This document shows, piece by piece, positions 50,925-59,959 of a stretch of 64,000 nt of DNA; the stretch's first letter is position 1, and each line of letters starts with the position of its first letter. A program made the position numbers and the translations under genes. This DNA is from Gemmobacter nectariphilus DSM 15620 (lineage in GTDB: Bacteria > Pseudomonadota > Alphaproteobacteria > Rhodobacterales > Rhodobacteraceae), in assembly GCF_000429765.1 (NCBI RefSeq), contig NZ_AUCM01000004.1, positions 1 to 64,000 on the forward strand, in the 5' to 3' direction. Below the pieces are notes generated by a model that was not told the origin of the DNA, ran no database searches, and worked only from the letters and a program-made list of their open reading frames with translations.

Positions 50925-52652
50925 TCAGTCCTCCTCGAAGGGGTCCCACTCGTCCTCGACCTCGGGCAGCGCCTCGGCGGCGGCCTGTTCGGCCAGTGCG
51001 GCGGCCGAGCGAATCTCGGTGATGCGCGCGCCGGGAAAGGCGGCAAGCACGGCCTGAACCAGCGGGTTGGTCGCCTCTTGCTCGGCCTTGGCGGCGGTGA
51101 AATCGGCGTCCTTTTCCTCGGCCAGGGTCGGGCCGCCGCCCTGACCCACGACCGAGATGCCCCAGCGCTGGCCGGTCCACAGTTGCAGACGCTGGGCAAG
51201 GCGGGCGGCAAGGTCTGTCGCGGCCTGCGGGGTCGGTTCAAACTCGATGCGGCCGGGGGCAAAGCGGACCGGGCGGATATGGCTTTCGACCTCGACCAGC
51301 AGCTTGAGGTCGCGCTTTTCGCGGATCAGCTCGGCCAGCGCCGTCATGGTGGTGGGCAGAACCCCCGGCGCCTGCGCCAGTGCCACGGTGGCGCCGCTGG
51401 CCTGCACCATCGTGCGCCCAGCAGGTGCCATCGCCCGTGCCCCGCCCCCCGAAGGCGCGGCAGCCGCCCTGGCAATTCCGCCGGGCTGGTCGCGCAGCGC
51501 CGCCAGCTCGCGCATCAGGCTGCCGGGGTCGGGCAGGTCGGCCACATGGGTCAGCCGGATCACCGCCATTTCGGCGGCCATCATCGCGTTGGGCGCCAGC
51601 GCCACTTCCTCGAGCGCCTTGAGCAGCATCTGCCACATCCGCGTCAGCGCCCGCATCGGCAGGCGGCTGGCCAGTTCCAGCCCGCGCGCGCGTTCCTCGG
51701 GCGGGACGGTCGGGTCTTCGGCGGCTTCGGGGGTGACTTGCAGCACCGAAAGCCAATGGGTGATTTCCGCCAGATCGCGCAGCACGGCCATGGGGTCGGC
51801 GCCATCGGCATATTGGCTGCCAAGTTCGTTCAGGGCCCCGGCCGCATCGCCGCGCATGATCGCCTCGAACAGATCCAGCACGCGGCCCCGGTCGGCCAGC
51901 CCCAGCATGGCACGCACCTGATCGGCGCCGGTTTCGCCCGCGCCGTGCGAGATCGCCTGATCCAGCAGCGAGGTGGCATCGCGGGCCGATCCTTCGGCCG
52001 CCCGGGTGATCAGCGACAGCGCGGCATCGGTGATTTGCGCGCCCTCGGCCGCGGCGATCTTGCGCAAAAGGCCGATCATCACCTCGGGCTCGATCCGGCG
52101 CAGGTCGAACCGCTGGCAGCGCGACAGCACCGTCACCGGCACCTTGCGGATTTCCGTGGTGGCGAAGATGAACTTCACATGCGGCGGCGGTTCCTCCAGC
52201 GTCTTGAGCAGCGCGTTGAACGCGCTGGTTGAGAGCATGTGAACCTCGTCGATGATATAGACCTTGTAGCGCGCCGAGGCCGCCCGGTAGTGGACCGAGT
52301 CGATGATCTCGCGGATGTCATTGACGCCCGTGCGGCTGGCGGCGTCCATTTCCATCACGTCGACGTGGCGCCCCTCGATGATCGCCTTGCAATGTTCGCA
52401 TTCGCCGCAAGGTTCGGTCGTCGGTCCGCCCTGGCCATCGGGGCCGATGCAGTTCAGCCCCTTGGCGATGATCCGCGCCGTGGTGGTTTTGCCGGTGCCG
52501 CGAATGCCGGTCATGATGAAGGCCTGCGCGATCCGTCCCGCCGCGAAGGCATTCTTCAGCGTGCGGACCATGGCGTCCTGGCCGACCAGATCGGCAAAGG
52601 TTTCCGGCCGGTATTTGCGGGCCAGCACCTGATAGCGGGGGGTCTCGGTCAT
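50925..52652 (-). CDS. dnaX: DNA polymerase III subunit gamma/tau
   Basis: A 575-residue clamp-loader ATPase. Walker A GIRGTGKTT, zinc module CGECEHC (with one more Cys upstream), Walker B IIDEVHML, sensor 1 FIFATTE and the SRCQRFDLRR motif. The C-terminal 200 residues form the tau region that contacts the polymerase core, ending acidic. No obvious A-rich slippery site was seen, so a programmed short gamma form is not supported. Confidence 0.97.
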   Translation of the reverse strand: MTETPRYQVLARKYRPETFADLVGQDAMVRTLKNAFAAGRIAQAFIMTGIRGTGKTTTARIIAKGLNCIGPDGQGGPTTEPCGECEHCKAIIEGRHVDVMEMDAASRTGVNDIREIIDSVHYRAASARYKVYIIDEVHMLSTSAFNALLKTLEEPPPHVKFIFATTEIRKVPVTVLSRCQRFDLRRIEPEVMIGLLRKIAAAEGAQITDAALSLITRAAEGSARDATSLLDQAISHGAGETGADQVRAMLGLADRGRVLDLFEAIMRGDAAGALNELGSQYADGADPMAVLRDLAEITHWLSVLQVTPEAAEDPTVPPEERARGLELASRLPMRALTRMWQMLLKALEEVALAPNAMMAAEMAVIRLTHVADLPDPGSLMRELAALRDQPGGIARAAAAPSGGGARAMAPAGRTMVQASGATVALAQAPGVLPTTMTALAELIREKRDLKLLVEVESHIRPVRFAPGRIEFEPTPQAATDLAARLAQRLQLWTGQRWGISVVGQGGGPTLAEEKDADFTAAKAEQEATNPLVQAVLAAFPGARITEIRSAAALAEQAAAEALPEVEDEWDPFEED

Positions 52653-52715
52653 CGGGCCTTCCGGGATTCGTATCTGGCGAACCCTAGGGCGTAGGGGGCC
52701 GGGGGTCCAGTCCGC

Positions 52716-53858
52716 TCAGGTCAGACCGGCCGGGCCAAAGGGCAATCGCCATTCGCCGGTTTCCAGAAAGCGGTGCAGCCCGTCGGCATGGGGCGCGATG
52801 TCCAGACCCTGCGCTGCCAGCCAGTCATCGTCGAAATAGGTGTCGCTGTAGCGGGTGCCACTATCGCAGATGATCGTCACCAGCGATCCGGCGCGGCCCT
52901 GCTGCATCATTTCCGCGGCAATGCAGCACAGGCCCAGAAAATTCGTCCCGGTCGAGGCGCCGACCCGGCGGAAGATCATGTCCGACAGCACCCGCGCCGC
53001 CGCGATCGAGGCCGCATCGGGCAGGCGGATCATGTGATCGACCACCGAAGGCAGGAACGAGGGTTCGACCCGCGGCCGCCCGATCCCTTCGATCCGCGAT
53101 CCGGTCGGCTTGGTGATGCAACGATCCCCCGACTGGTAGCAGTCGTAAAAGGCCGAGTTTTCCACATCGACCACGCAGAGCTGGGTGCACAGGTTGCGAT
53201 AGCGGATATAGCGCCCCAGCGTGGCCGAGGTGCCGCCCGTCCCGGCGCTCATCACCACCCAGTCGGGGATGGGGTGCAGCTCTTGCTCCATCTGGGTGAA
53301 GATGCTTTCGGCAATGTTGTTGTTGCCGCGCCAGTCGGTCGCCCGTTCGGCATAGGTGAACTGGTCAAGGTAATGCCCGCCGGTTTGTGTCGCGATCGCC
53401 TCGGCCGCGCCATAGACGTCGCAGGCGCGGTCAACGAAATGGCAGCGCCCGCCGAAGCGTTCGATCTCGGCCACCTTCTGGCGCGAGGTGCTGCGGGGCA
53501 TCACCGCCACGAAGGGCAGGCCCAGCAGACGGGCAAAATAGGCCTCGGAGACAGCGGTAGACCCCGACGAGGCCTCGACCAGCGTGGTCTGCGGGCCGAT
53601 GAAGCCGTTGCAGATGCCATAGAGCACCAGCGAGCGGGCAAGGCGGTGTTTCAGACTGCCGGTCGGATGGGTGCTTTCGTCCTTGAGATAGACGTCGATG
53701 CCGCGCAGGCCGGGGAACACCGGCTTGACCAGATGGGTATCTGCCGACCGGCGCGCATCGCCCTGAAGCTGCGCGATGGCGGCCCGTGCCCAGGCACGGT
53801 TGGCGCAATCGGGGCGGGGCAGGGTGGGCGTGGCAGTCGGGCGGCTGTGCAGGGTCAT
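52716..53858 (-). CDS. PLP-dependent cysteine synthase-like enzyme (Cds1/desulfhydrase-like)
   Basis: A 380-residue fold-type II PLP enzyme. The PLP Lys motif is [14 protein letters not shown], the substrate loop [13 protein letters not shown] and the phosphate site [12 protein letters not shown]. The extended C-terminus ([17 protein letters not shown]) is typical of the Cds1 branch that breaks cysteine down to pyruvate, H2S and ammonia, not of biosynthetic CysK. The divergent Lrp regulator supports a role in cysteine detoxification. ATG 53858 has AAAGGA upstream; a longer start at 53876 does not. Confidence 0.82.
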   Translation of the reverse strand: MTLHSRPTATPTLPRPDCANRAWARAAIAQLQGDARRSADTHLVKPVFPGLRGIDVYLKDESTHPTGSLKHRLARSLVLYGICNGFIGPQTTLVEASSGSTAVSEAYFARLLGLPFVAVMPRSTSRQKVAEIERFGGRCHFVDRACDVYGAAEAIATQTGGHYLDQFTYAERATDWRGNNNIAESIFTQMEQELHPIPDWVVMSAGTGGTSATLGRYIRYRNLCTQLCVVDVENSAFYDCYQSGDRCITKPTGSRIEGIGRPRVEPSFLPSVVDHMIRLPDAASIAAARVLSDMIFRRVGASTGTNFLGLCCIAAEMMQQGRAGSLVTIICDSGTRYSDTYFDDDWLAAQGLDIAPHADGLHRFLETGEWRLPFGPAGLT

Positions 53859-53921
53859 CGCGGTCCTTTCCGGCATCCCATTGGCCTAGCACTTCCGCGA
53901 TCAGCAGATTTCACATATCTT

Positions 53922-53936
53922 TCCCCGTTACGGGGA
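53922..53936. promoter_or_regulatory. Palindrome in the divergent cds1-like/lrp-like promoter
   Basis: TCCCCG-TTA-CGGGGA is a perfect 6-bp inverted repeat with a 3-base spacer in the 103-bp gap. It is a reasonable operator for the Lrp-family protein, although Lrp sites are usually more AT-rich. Confidence 0.4.
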
Positions 53937-53961
53937 TTTCTCTGCAAGGTTTGATCGAAGA

Positions 53962-54423
53962 ATGTCGCACAAGCTGGATCATATCGACCGCCGCATCCTG
54001 AACGCGCTGCAACGCGACGCCTCGCGCTCGCAGCGCGATCTGGCGGATGAGGTGGGGCTGTCGCAAAACGCCCTGTGGCGCCGGCTGAAGGCGCTGGAGG
54101 CGGCGGGCGTCGTGCAGGGCTATACCGCCCGCGTGGCGCCCGAGGCGGTCGGGGCCTCGCTTGCCGTCTTCGTCATGCTGCGCACGCGGCGCCATTCGGC
54201 CGACTGGCTGCGCCAGTTCCGCGCCCATGTCGAGGCGATCCCCCAGGTGATCGGGTTCTACCGCATCAGCGGCGACTACGATTATCTGCTGAAGATCGCG
54301 GCGGGGGACATGGCGTCCTATGACAGCGTCTACCAGCGCCTGATCCAGATGGAGGGGCTGGAAACCGTCACCTCGTATTTCGCGATGGAATCAATCTTCG
54401 ACGGGCGGCCGCTGCCACTGTAG
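53962..54423 (+). CDS. Lrp/AsnC-family transcriptional regulator
   Basis: A 153-residue regulator: N-terminal helix-turn-helix (LDHIDRRILNALQRDASRSQRDLADEVGLSQNALWRRLKALEAAGVVQGYTARV) and C-terminal RAM domain (VIGFYRISGDYDYLLKIAAGD) that binds amino acids. Divergent from the cysteine-degrading enzyme, like CyuR/DecR in enterobacteria, so cysteine is the likely ligand. Confidence 0.9.
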   Translation: MSHKLDHIDRRILNALQRDASRSQRDLADEVGLSQNALWRRLKALEAAGVVQGYTARVAPEAVGASLAVFVMLRTRRHSADWLRQFRAHVEAIPQVIGFYRISGDYDYLLKIAAGDMASYDSVYQRLIQMEGLETVTSYFAMESIFDGRPLPL

Positions 54424-54477
54424 GCCGGTAAAACATTCGCATTCTGCACATCTTTTGCGCGACAGCGTTCTGTCAGG

Positions 54478-54507
54478 GCCGTCCAGGGGTGGACGGCTTT
54501 TTCTTTT
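54478..54507 (+). terminator. Rho-independent terminator after the lrp-like gene
   Basis: GCCGTCCA (54478-54485) pairs with TGGACGGC (54490-54497) around GGGG, followed by TTTTTCTTTT. The remaining gap to 54615 is AT-richer and should contain the promoter of the operon that follows. Confidence 0.93.
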
Positions 54508-54615
54508 CTGCCGCCGATTGCAGGAAAAGCTAGACATAATGTGAATGACTGATGCAGCTTGATGCGCAGAATGAATGATATGGCCAGGATTCGGCTTTCA
54601 ATCAGGGAGCGCCCC

Positions 54616-55077
54616 ATGGACATGCCGCCAGACAGCCGCGACGGGTTCGACCTGTTGCCCAAGGCCCGCAGCGACATTGCACAGATGAGCCGCAAGGCGC
54701 GGGACTCGGTCCTGAGCCCTGCTGATCCGGGGGGCTGGTCCATCGACTGGCGCCATGCCGTTGCGGCGCGCATCTGCCGTCTGCATGGCATCGGCGGGCT
54801 GGACGCGGGCTATCTGGCCAAGGTGGCCGATCCTGCCATTGCCGGGCTGGCCGACCCGACCCACAAGGGGCGCGATGCGGCCGAGACGGTCGTTCTGGCC
54901 TTCATGGACCGCGTGGCCACCACCCCGCGCGAGATTGTCGCGGGCGACATTACCGCGCTGACCGCCGCAGGCGTGGCCGAGCCCGATGTGGTCCGGCTGT
55001 GCGAGATGGCGGCGTTCCTCGCCTATCAATGCCGCGTTGCCGCCGGGCTGGCGCTGATTGCAGGGGGTGCGCAATGA
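54616..55077 (+). CDS. CMD-domain protein (Avi_7170-type)
   Basis: A 153-residue helical protein resembling the carboxymuconolactone decarboxylase/AhpD fold (DWRHAVAARICRLHGIGGLDAGYLAKVADPA, DPTHKGRDAAETVVLAFMDRVATTP). The CxxC peroxidase motif is absent. I recognise the pair with the next gene as the Avi_7170/Avi_7169 families, which occur together near peptide-type ABC importers and flavin oxygenases. ATG 54616 follows AGGGAG. First gene of the operon. Role unknown. Confidence 0.72.
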   Translation: MDMPPDSRDGFDLLPKARSDIAQMSRKARDSVLSPADPGGWSIDWRHAVAARICRLHGIGGLDAGYLAKVADPAIAGLADPTHKGRDAAETVVLAFMDRVATTPREIVAGDITALTAAGVAEPDVVRLCEMAAFLAYQCRVAAGLALIAGGAQ

Positions 55078-55655
55078 GCCGGGTCATCCACAAGTTCACC
55101 CGCACCGTGCCGCATTGGCAGCCCCGGATCACCCCGGTCCGGCTGGACGCGGCAACGCCCCAGCAGCTGGAGGCGCTGAAGGTCACGCCCTCGAACACCA
55201 AGGTGTCGGATTATGTGCTGGTGCTGGCACATGATCCCGAAAGCCTGAATGCCCGCTCTCCGCTGTTCAATGCGGTGATGTATGGCAAGGACGGGCTGGA
55301 CCGCGCAGGGCGCGAGATCGGGGCGATCGGCGCGTCCATCGTCAACCGCTGCGTCTATTGCGCCGCCGTCCACGCACAGCGCCATGCCCAGCTGAGCAAG
55401 GCGCCCGAGGTCACTGACGAGATTTTCCGCGCAGGGCCCGCGGCCAGACTGGGCGCGCGCGATCAGGCGATGTTCGACTTTGCCGTCAAACTGTCGCAGA
55501 CCCCGCCTGCGGTGGGGGCCGATGACATTGCCGCGCTGCGGGCGGCCGGGCTGGACGATCTGGAAATTGCCGATCTGGTGCTGGCCAGCGCGATGTTCGG
55601 CTGGGCCAACCGGCTGATGCATGTGCTGGGCGATCCGGTCCGGGTGGAGGACTGA
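55074..55655 (+). CDS. Alkylhydroperoxidase-like protein (AhpD fold, Avi_7169-type)
   Basis: A 193-residue AhpD-fold protein. The redox motif is Cys93-x2-Cys96-x3-His100 in NRCVYCAAVHAQ, the arrangement used by AhpD to reduce peroxides or to act as a thiol acid-base catalyst. Overlaps the preceding gene by ATGA. It could deal with hydroperoxide by-products of the operon's flavin enzyme or be a pathway enzyme. Confidence 0.85.
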   Translation: MSRVIHKFTRTVPHWQPRITPVRLDAATPQQLEALKVTPSNTKVSDYVLVLAHDPESLNARSPLFNAVMYGKDGLDRAGREIGAIGASIVNRCVYCAAVHAQRHAQLSKAPEVTDEIFRAGPAARLGARDQAMFDFAVKLSQTPPAVGADDIAALRAAGLDDLEIADLVLASAMFGWANRLMHVLGDPVRVED

Positions 55656-55675
55656 ATGGCAGCGGGGCAGGCGAC

Positions 55676-56638
55676 ATGCGCAATCTGAAGGCGCTCGAGG
55701 CCTATCTGGTGGTGGCCACCCTGGGCAGCGTGACGGCGGCGGCGCGGCATCTGAACACCTCGCAGCCCTCGGTCAGCCGGCTGATCCAGGAGGTCGAGCG
55801 CGAACTGGGCCAGCCTTTGTTCGAAAGGGTGGGCCAGCGGCTGGTGCTGACCCGCGTCGGCATGTTGCTGCGCGATGATGTGGAACGCGCGCTGGCCTCG
55901 GTCTCGGATGTGATGGTGCGGGCGCGGGCGCTGGCGGAATCGCCGCAAAAGCCGATCCGGGTGGCGGCAGTGTCCTCGCTGGCCTTTGGTCTGTTGCCCC
56001 ATGCCTGGCAGCGGCTGGACGGCGCGACCCGGGGCGAGATGGTGATCGAGACGACCAGCCCCGAACGGGTGCGCAGCCAGGTGCGCGAGGGCGCCGTGGA
56101 CATTGGCGCCAGCAGCCTGCCGCTGGAACATCGTGACCTGACGATCCGCTGGATGGGGTCGGCGCCGTGCATGCTGGCAGTGCGCGAGGATGATCCGCTG
56201 GCGCGGGGCACCGGCCCCGTGGCCCTTGCGGCGCTGCGCGAGCGGGTGATGGTCGGCCTTGGCAATCCCAGCGGCTTGCCGAACCGGGTGCGCCGCGCGC
56301 TGCGCGAGGCGGGGGTGGCCCCCGCGACGATCACCACCAATTCCACCATGAACGTGCTGGCCTTTGTGCGCGCCGGCTGCGGGATCAGCGTGATCGAGCC
56401 GGTGTCGACCTCGGGCACGCCGGTGCCCGATGTGCGGCTTCTGCCGCTGGAAACCGCCATTCCCTATTTCGTCGGGGTCGTGACCCCGAACCCCGGCCAA
56501 CCCTGCGAGCGCAGCACCCGGCTGATCGAGGCGCTGCGCGACGAGGCGCTGGCCCGTGTGCCCGGCTTTGCCCTTAGCCCGCCCGAGACACATCAGGACA
56601 TTGTCGCCCGCATGGCCCTATCGGAGGATCCCGCATGA
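55676..56638 (+). CDS. LysR-family transcriptional regulator
   Basis: A 320-residue LysR regulator: N-terminal winged helix-turn-helix (LKALEAYLVVATLGSVTAAARHLNTSQPSVSRLIQEVERELGQPLFERVGQRLVLTRVG) and a substrate-binding-like effector domain. It is encoded in the operon in the same direction as its presumed targets, 20 bases after the AhpD-like gene and overlapping the next gene by ATGA, which is uncommon for LysR genes (usually divergent). Confidence 0.92.
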   Translation: MRNLKALEAYLVVATLGSVTAAARHLNTSQPSVSRLIQEVERELGQPLFERVGQRLVLTRVGMLLRDDVERALASVSDVMVRARALAESPQKPIRVAAVSSLAFGLLPHAWQRLDGATRGEMVIETTSPERVRSQVREGAVDIGASSLPLEHRDLTIRWMGSAPCMLAVREDDPLARGTGPVALAALRERVMVGLGNPSGLPNRVRRALREAGVAPATITTNSTMNVLAFVRAGCGISVIEPVSTSGTPVPDVRLLPLETAIPYFVGVVTPNPGQPCERSTRLIEALRDEALARVPGFALSPPETHQDIVARMALSEDPA

Positions 56639-58080
56639 CCGCCTCTCCTGCAAACCTGGCCGAGCTGAACGCCTGTGTGGCGCGCGATCTGAGCTATCTG
56701 ACGCTGCCCGCCAACCGCTGGCTGCCCGACATTGAAAAGGCGGGCGAGGTCTTGCTGGATACGGCTGTCATCGGGGGCGGCATGGCCGGGCTGACCGTCA
56801 CGGCCGCACTGGGGCATATGGGGCTGCGCGTCACCGCCTTTGACGAACGCCCGCAGGGGTTCGAGGGGCCATGGGCCACCACCGCCCGGATGGAGACGCT
56901 GCGATCCCCCAAAACCCTGACCGGCCCGGCGCTGGGCATTCCCTCGCTGACCTTTCGCGCCTGGTTCGAGGCGCAGTTCGGCCCAGAGGACTGGGCCCGG
57001 CTGGACAAGATCCCGCGCCTGCAATGGATGGACTATCTGCGCTGGTACCGGCAGGTTCTGGGGCTGGATATCCGCAACGGCCAGCGCGTCAGCGACATCC
57101 GCCCGATGGGCGATCATGTGGAATTGCAGATCGAAGGGCCGGATGGCACGCAGGTTCGCCGCGCGCGCCGCGTCGTGCTGGCGACCGGGCGCGATGGGCT
57201 GGGCGGGCCGTCGCTGCCGCCGCTGGTGGACGGGTTGCCGCGCCATCTGTGGGCGCATTCGTCGGACCGCAACGACTATGCCGCGCTTGCCGGCAAGCGC
57301 GTCGCGGTGATCGGCGCCGGGGCCTCGGCAATGGACAGTGCCGGCACGGCGCTGGAAGCCGGGGCTGCGCGGGTCGATCTGCTGATCCGGCGCGCCGACA
57401 TTCCGCGCGTCAATCGCGGCATGGCGATGGGCAATCCGGGCTCGGTCTACGGGATGCGCGATCTCTCCGATGACTGGAAATGGCGCATCCAGACCTCGCT
57501 GGCCGAGGCGCAGGTGCCCCCGCCCCGCGCCAGCGTGCTGCGTGTTTCGCGCCATGCCAATGCGCAGTTCCATCTGGGCTGTGCCCTCGTCTCGGCCCGC
57601 GCCGAAGGCGAAGAGGTGGTGCTCGAAACCTCCAAGGGCGCCTATCGCGTGGATTTCGTGATCTTTGCCACCGGCTTCAAGGTGGACTGGGCGGCGCGTC
57701 CCTTTCTGGCCCGCATCGCCCGCGATGCCCGCACCTGGGCCGAGCGGATCGAGCCCCGGAACGCCCGCGATCATGCCGGCCTTCTGGGGCTGCCCGACCT
57801 TGGCCCCGCCTTTGAATTCCTGCCGCGCGCGGGCGCCCCGGATGCAGGGATCAGCCGCGTCCATTGCTTCTGCTATCCGGCGGTCATGTCGCAAGGCAAC
57901 ATCTCGGGCGACATTCCGGCGATTTCCGATGGCGCGCGGCGGCTGGCCCGCGGCATTGCCGGCGCGCTGTGGCGCGAGGATATCGACCATCACTACCAGC
58001 GCATGATGACCCACAACATCCCCGAGGTCTTTGGCGACGAATGGACCGCGGCGCCCCATCCGCAAGGGGTGCTGGCATGA
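56635..58080 (+). CDS. FMO-like NAD(P)/FAD-binding oxidoreductase
   Basis: A 481-residue flavoprotein with two Rossmann motifs: FAD loop LLDTAVIGGGMAGLTVTAALGHMGLRVTAFDE near residue 40 and NAD(P) loop VAVIGAGASAMDSAGTALEAGA near residue 223. ATGF (FATGFKVD) near residue 343 is also typical of flavin-containing and Baeyer-Villiger monooxygenases. The FxGxxxHxxxW signature is not clearly present; HLWAHSSDRNDY occupies that place. Probably oxygenates the imported compound at N, S or C. Overlaps both neighbours by ATGA. Confidence 0.83.
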   Translation: MTASPANLAELNACVARDLSYLTLPANRWLPDIEKAGEVLLDTAVIGGGMAGLTVTAALGHMGLRVTAFDERPQGFEGPWATTARMETLRSPKTLTGPALGIPSLTFRAWFEAQFGPEDWARLDKIPRLQWMDYLRWYRQVLGLDIRNGQRVSDIRPMGDHVELQIEGPDGTQVRRARRVVLATGRDGLGGPSLPPLVDGLPRHLWAHSSDRNDYAALAGKRVAVIGAGASAMDSAGTALEAGAARVDLLIRRADIPRVNRGMAMGNPGSVYGMRDLSDDWKWRIQTSLAEAQVPPPRASVLRVSRHANAQFHLGCALVSARAEGEEVVLETSKGAYRVDFVIFATGFKVDWAARPFLARIARDARTWAERIEPRNARDHAGLLGLPDLGPAFEFLPRAGAPDAGISRVHCFCYPAVMSQGNISGDIPAISDGARRLARGIAGALWREDIDHHYQRMMTHNIPEVFGDEWTAAPHPQGVLA

Positions 58081-59060
58081 CCACGGGTGTCTGGCTGCTG
58101 CGCCGGATCCTTCAGGCCGTTCTGGTCGTGCTGGCGATGTCGGTCATCGTCTTTGTCGGGATGCATTTCGTCGGCAGCCCGGTCGATGTGCTGCTCTCGC
58201 AGGAAAGCACGCTGGAAGACCGCGAGCGGCTGATCCGGGACCTTGGTCTCGATCAGCCGATCTGGATCCAGTATGTCAACTTCCTGGTCAGCGCCCTGCA
58301 CGGCGAGATGGGGCGCAGCTTCGTCTACAACACCCCGGCAGTGACGCTGATCCTGCAACGCCTGCCGGCCACGCTGGAACTGGCCTTTGCCGCGCTGATC
58401 CTCGCGGTGGTGATCGGCGTGCCGCTGGGCCTGTTCGCGGGGCTGAAGCCGAACAACCCGCTGGCCCGGCTGATCACCACGGGATCCATCCTTGGCTTTT
58501 CGCTGCCGACCTTCTGGGTGGGGCTTTTGCTGATCATGGTGTTCAGCGTGCAGATGGGCCTGCTGCCGGCCAGCGGGCGGGGGGAAACCGTGCGCTTTCT
58601 GGGGGCGGAATGGTCGTTTCCCACGCTGGACGGGCTGCGGCACCTGATCTTGCCTGCGATCAACCTGTCGCTGTTCAAGGTGTCGATGGTCATCCGGCTG
58701 ACCCGGTCAGGCGTGCGCGAGGTGGTGGCGCTGGATTATGTGAAATTCGCCCGCGCCAAGGGGCTGTCGCCCTTGCGCATCGTGCGCATGCACATCCTGC
58801 GCAACACGATGATCCCGCTGGTGACCGTGCTGGGGCTGGAGCTTGGATCCACCATCGCCTTTGCCGTCGTGACCGAAAGCATCTTTGCCTGGCCAGGGGC
58901 GGGCAAGCTGATCCTGGACAGCATCAACGCGCTCGACCGGCCGGTTGTCGTGGCCTATCTGCTTGTCGTTGTTACGCTTTTTGTGACCATCAACCTGATC
59001 GTCGATATCCTTTACCGGATCCTCGACCCACGGGTTCGCATCGGAGGGGGCGCGCGATGA
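58077..59060 (+). CDS. ABC importer permease (DppB-like), second importer
   Basis: A 327-residue permease: LQAVLVVLAMSVIVFVGMHFVGSPVD in span 1, EAA loop YVKFARAKGLSPLRIVRMHILRNTMIPLVT. Six spans predicted. It overlaps the flavoprotein gene and the next permease by ATGA. Confidence 0.93.
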   Translation: MTTGVWLLRRILQAVLVVLAMSVIVFVGMHFVGSPVDVLLSQESTLEDRERLIRDLGLDQPIWIQYVNFLVSALHGEMGRSFVYNTPAVTLILQRLPATLELAFAALILAVVIGVPLGLFAGLKPNNPLARLITTGSILGFSLPTFWVGLLLIMVFSVQMGLLPASGRGETVRFLGAEWSFPTLDGLRHLILPAINLSLFKVSMVIRLTRSGVREVVALDYVKFARAKGLSPLRIVRMHILRNTMIPLVTVLGLELGSTIAFAVVTESIFAWPGAGKLILDSINALDRPVVVAYLLVVVTLFVTINLIVDILYRILDPRVRIGGGAR

Positions 59061-59959
59061 GCGTGATCGCACCCGAGGCCCCGCCGCAATCCCCGCTGGT
59101 GGACAAGCTGCGCGCCTTCTTCCGCTCGCCGCTGGCCGTGCTGGGGCTGGTCATGGCGCTGGGCTTTGGGCTGGTGGCGGTGCTGGCGCCATGGATCGCG
59201 CCGCAAAACCCCTATGACCTGATGCAGATCGACGTGATGGACGCCCGCCTGCCGCCGGGGGCGGAAAATTTCGCGGGCGACATGGTCTATGCGATGGGCA
59301 CCGACGGGCAGGGGCGCGATCTGCTGTCGGCGATCATGTATGGCCTGCGCACCAGCCTGACGGTGGGGATCGGATCGGCGCTGATCGCCGGGGCGGTCGG
59401 CACGCTTCTGGGGCTGATCGCCGCCTATGCCGGCGGGTCGGTCGATGCGCTGCTGATGCGGCTGGTCGATCTGATCATGGCGCTGCCCTCTATCCTGGTG
59501 GCGCTGCTGATGCTGGCGGCCTTTGGCCGCGGGGTGGGCAATGTGGTGCTGGTGCTGGTGCTGATGGAATGGGCCTATTACGCCCGATCCGCGCGCGGCC
59601 AGGCGCTGGTCGAAAGCCAGCGTGACTATGTCGAGGCCGCGCGCGGCCTTGGCCTTGGATCGGCGCGCATCCTGATCCGGCATATCCTGCCCAACTGCCT
59701 GCCGCCGCTGATCGTGATCGGCACGCTGCAGATCGCCCGCGCGATCACCCTTGAGGCGACGCTGAGCTTTCTGGGCCTGGGCGTGCCGGTCACGCAGCCC
59801 TCGCTGGGTCTGCTGGTGTCGAACGGGTTTCAATACATGCTGTCGGGCGATTACTGGATCAGCTTCTTTCCTGGCCTGACGCTGCTGTGCGCCATCGTTT
59901 CCATCAACCTCATCGCCGACCGTCTGCGCGAGGTGTTCGACCCGAGGGCCCTGACATGA
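59057..59959 (+). CDS. ABC importer permease (DppC-like), second importer
   Basis: A 300-residue permease with N-terminal span, GTDGQGRDLLSAIMYGLRTSL after the first periplasmic loop and EAA loop YVEAARGLGLGSARILIRHILPNCLPPLI. ATGA overlaps on both sides couple it to its partner and the ATPase. Confidence 0.93.
   Translation: MSVIAPEAPPQSPLVDKLRAFFRSPLAVLGLVMALGFGLVAVLAPWIAPQNPYDLMQIDVMDARLPPGAENFAGDMVYAMGTDGQGRDLLSAIMYGLRTSLTVGIGSALIAGAVGTLLGLIAAYAGGSVDALLMRLVDLIMALPSILVALLMLAAFGRGVGNVVLVLVLMEWAYYARSARGQALVESQRDYVEAARGLGLGSARILIRHILPNCLPPLIVIGTLQIARAITLEATLSFLGLGVPVTQPSLGLLVSNGFQYMLSGDYWISFFPGLTLLCAIVSINLIADRLREVFDPRALT

Noticed and set aside
50925-52652. Programmed frameshift in dnaX giving a short gamma subunit
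   Set aside because: No A-rich slippery heptamer with a following hairpin was seen in the region where it would be expected.
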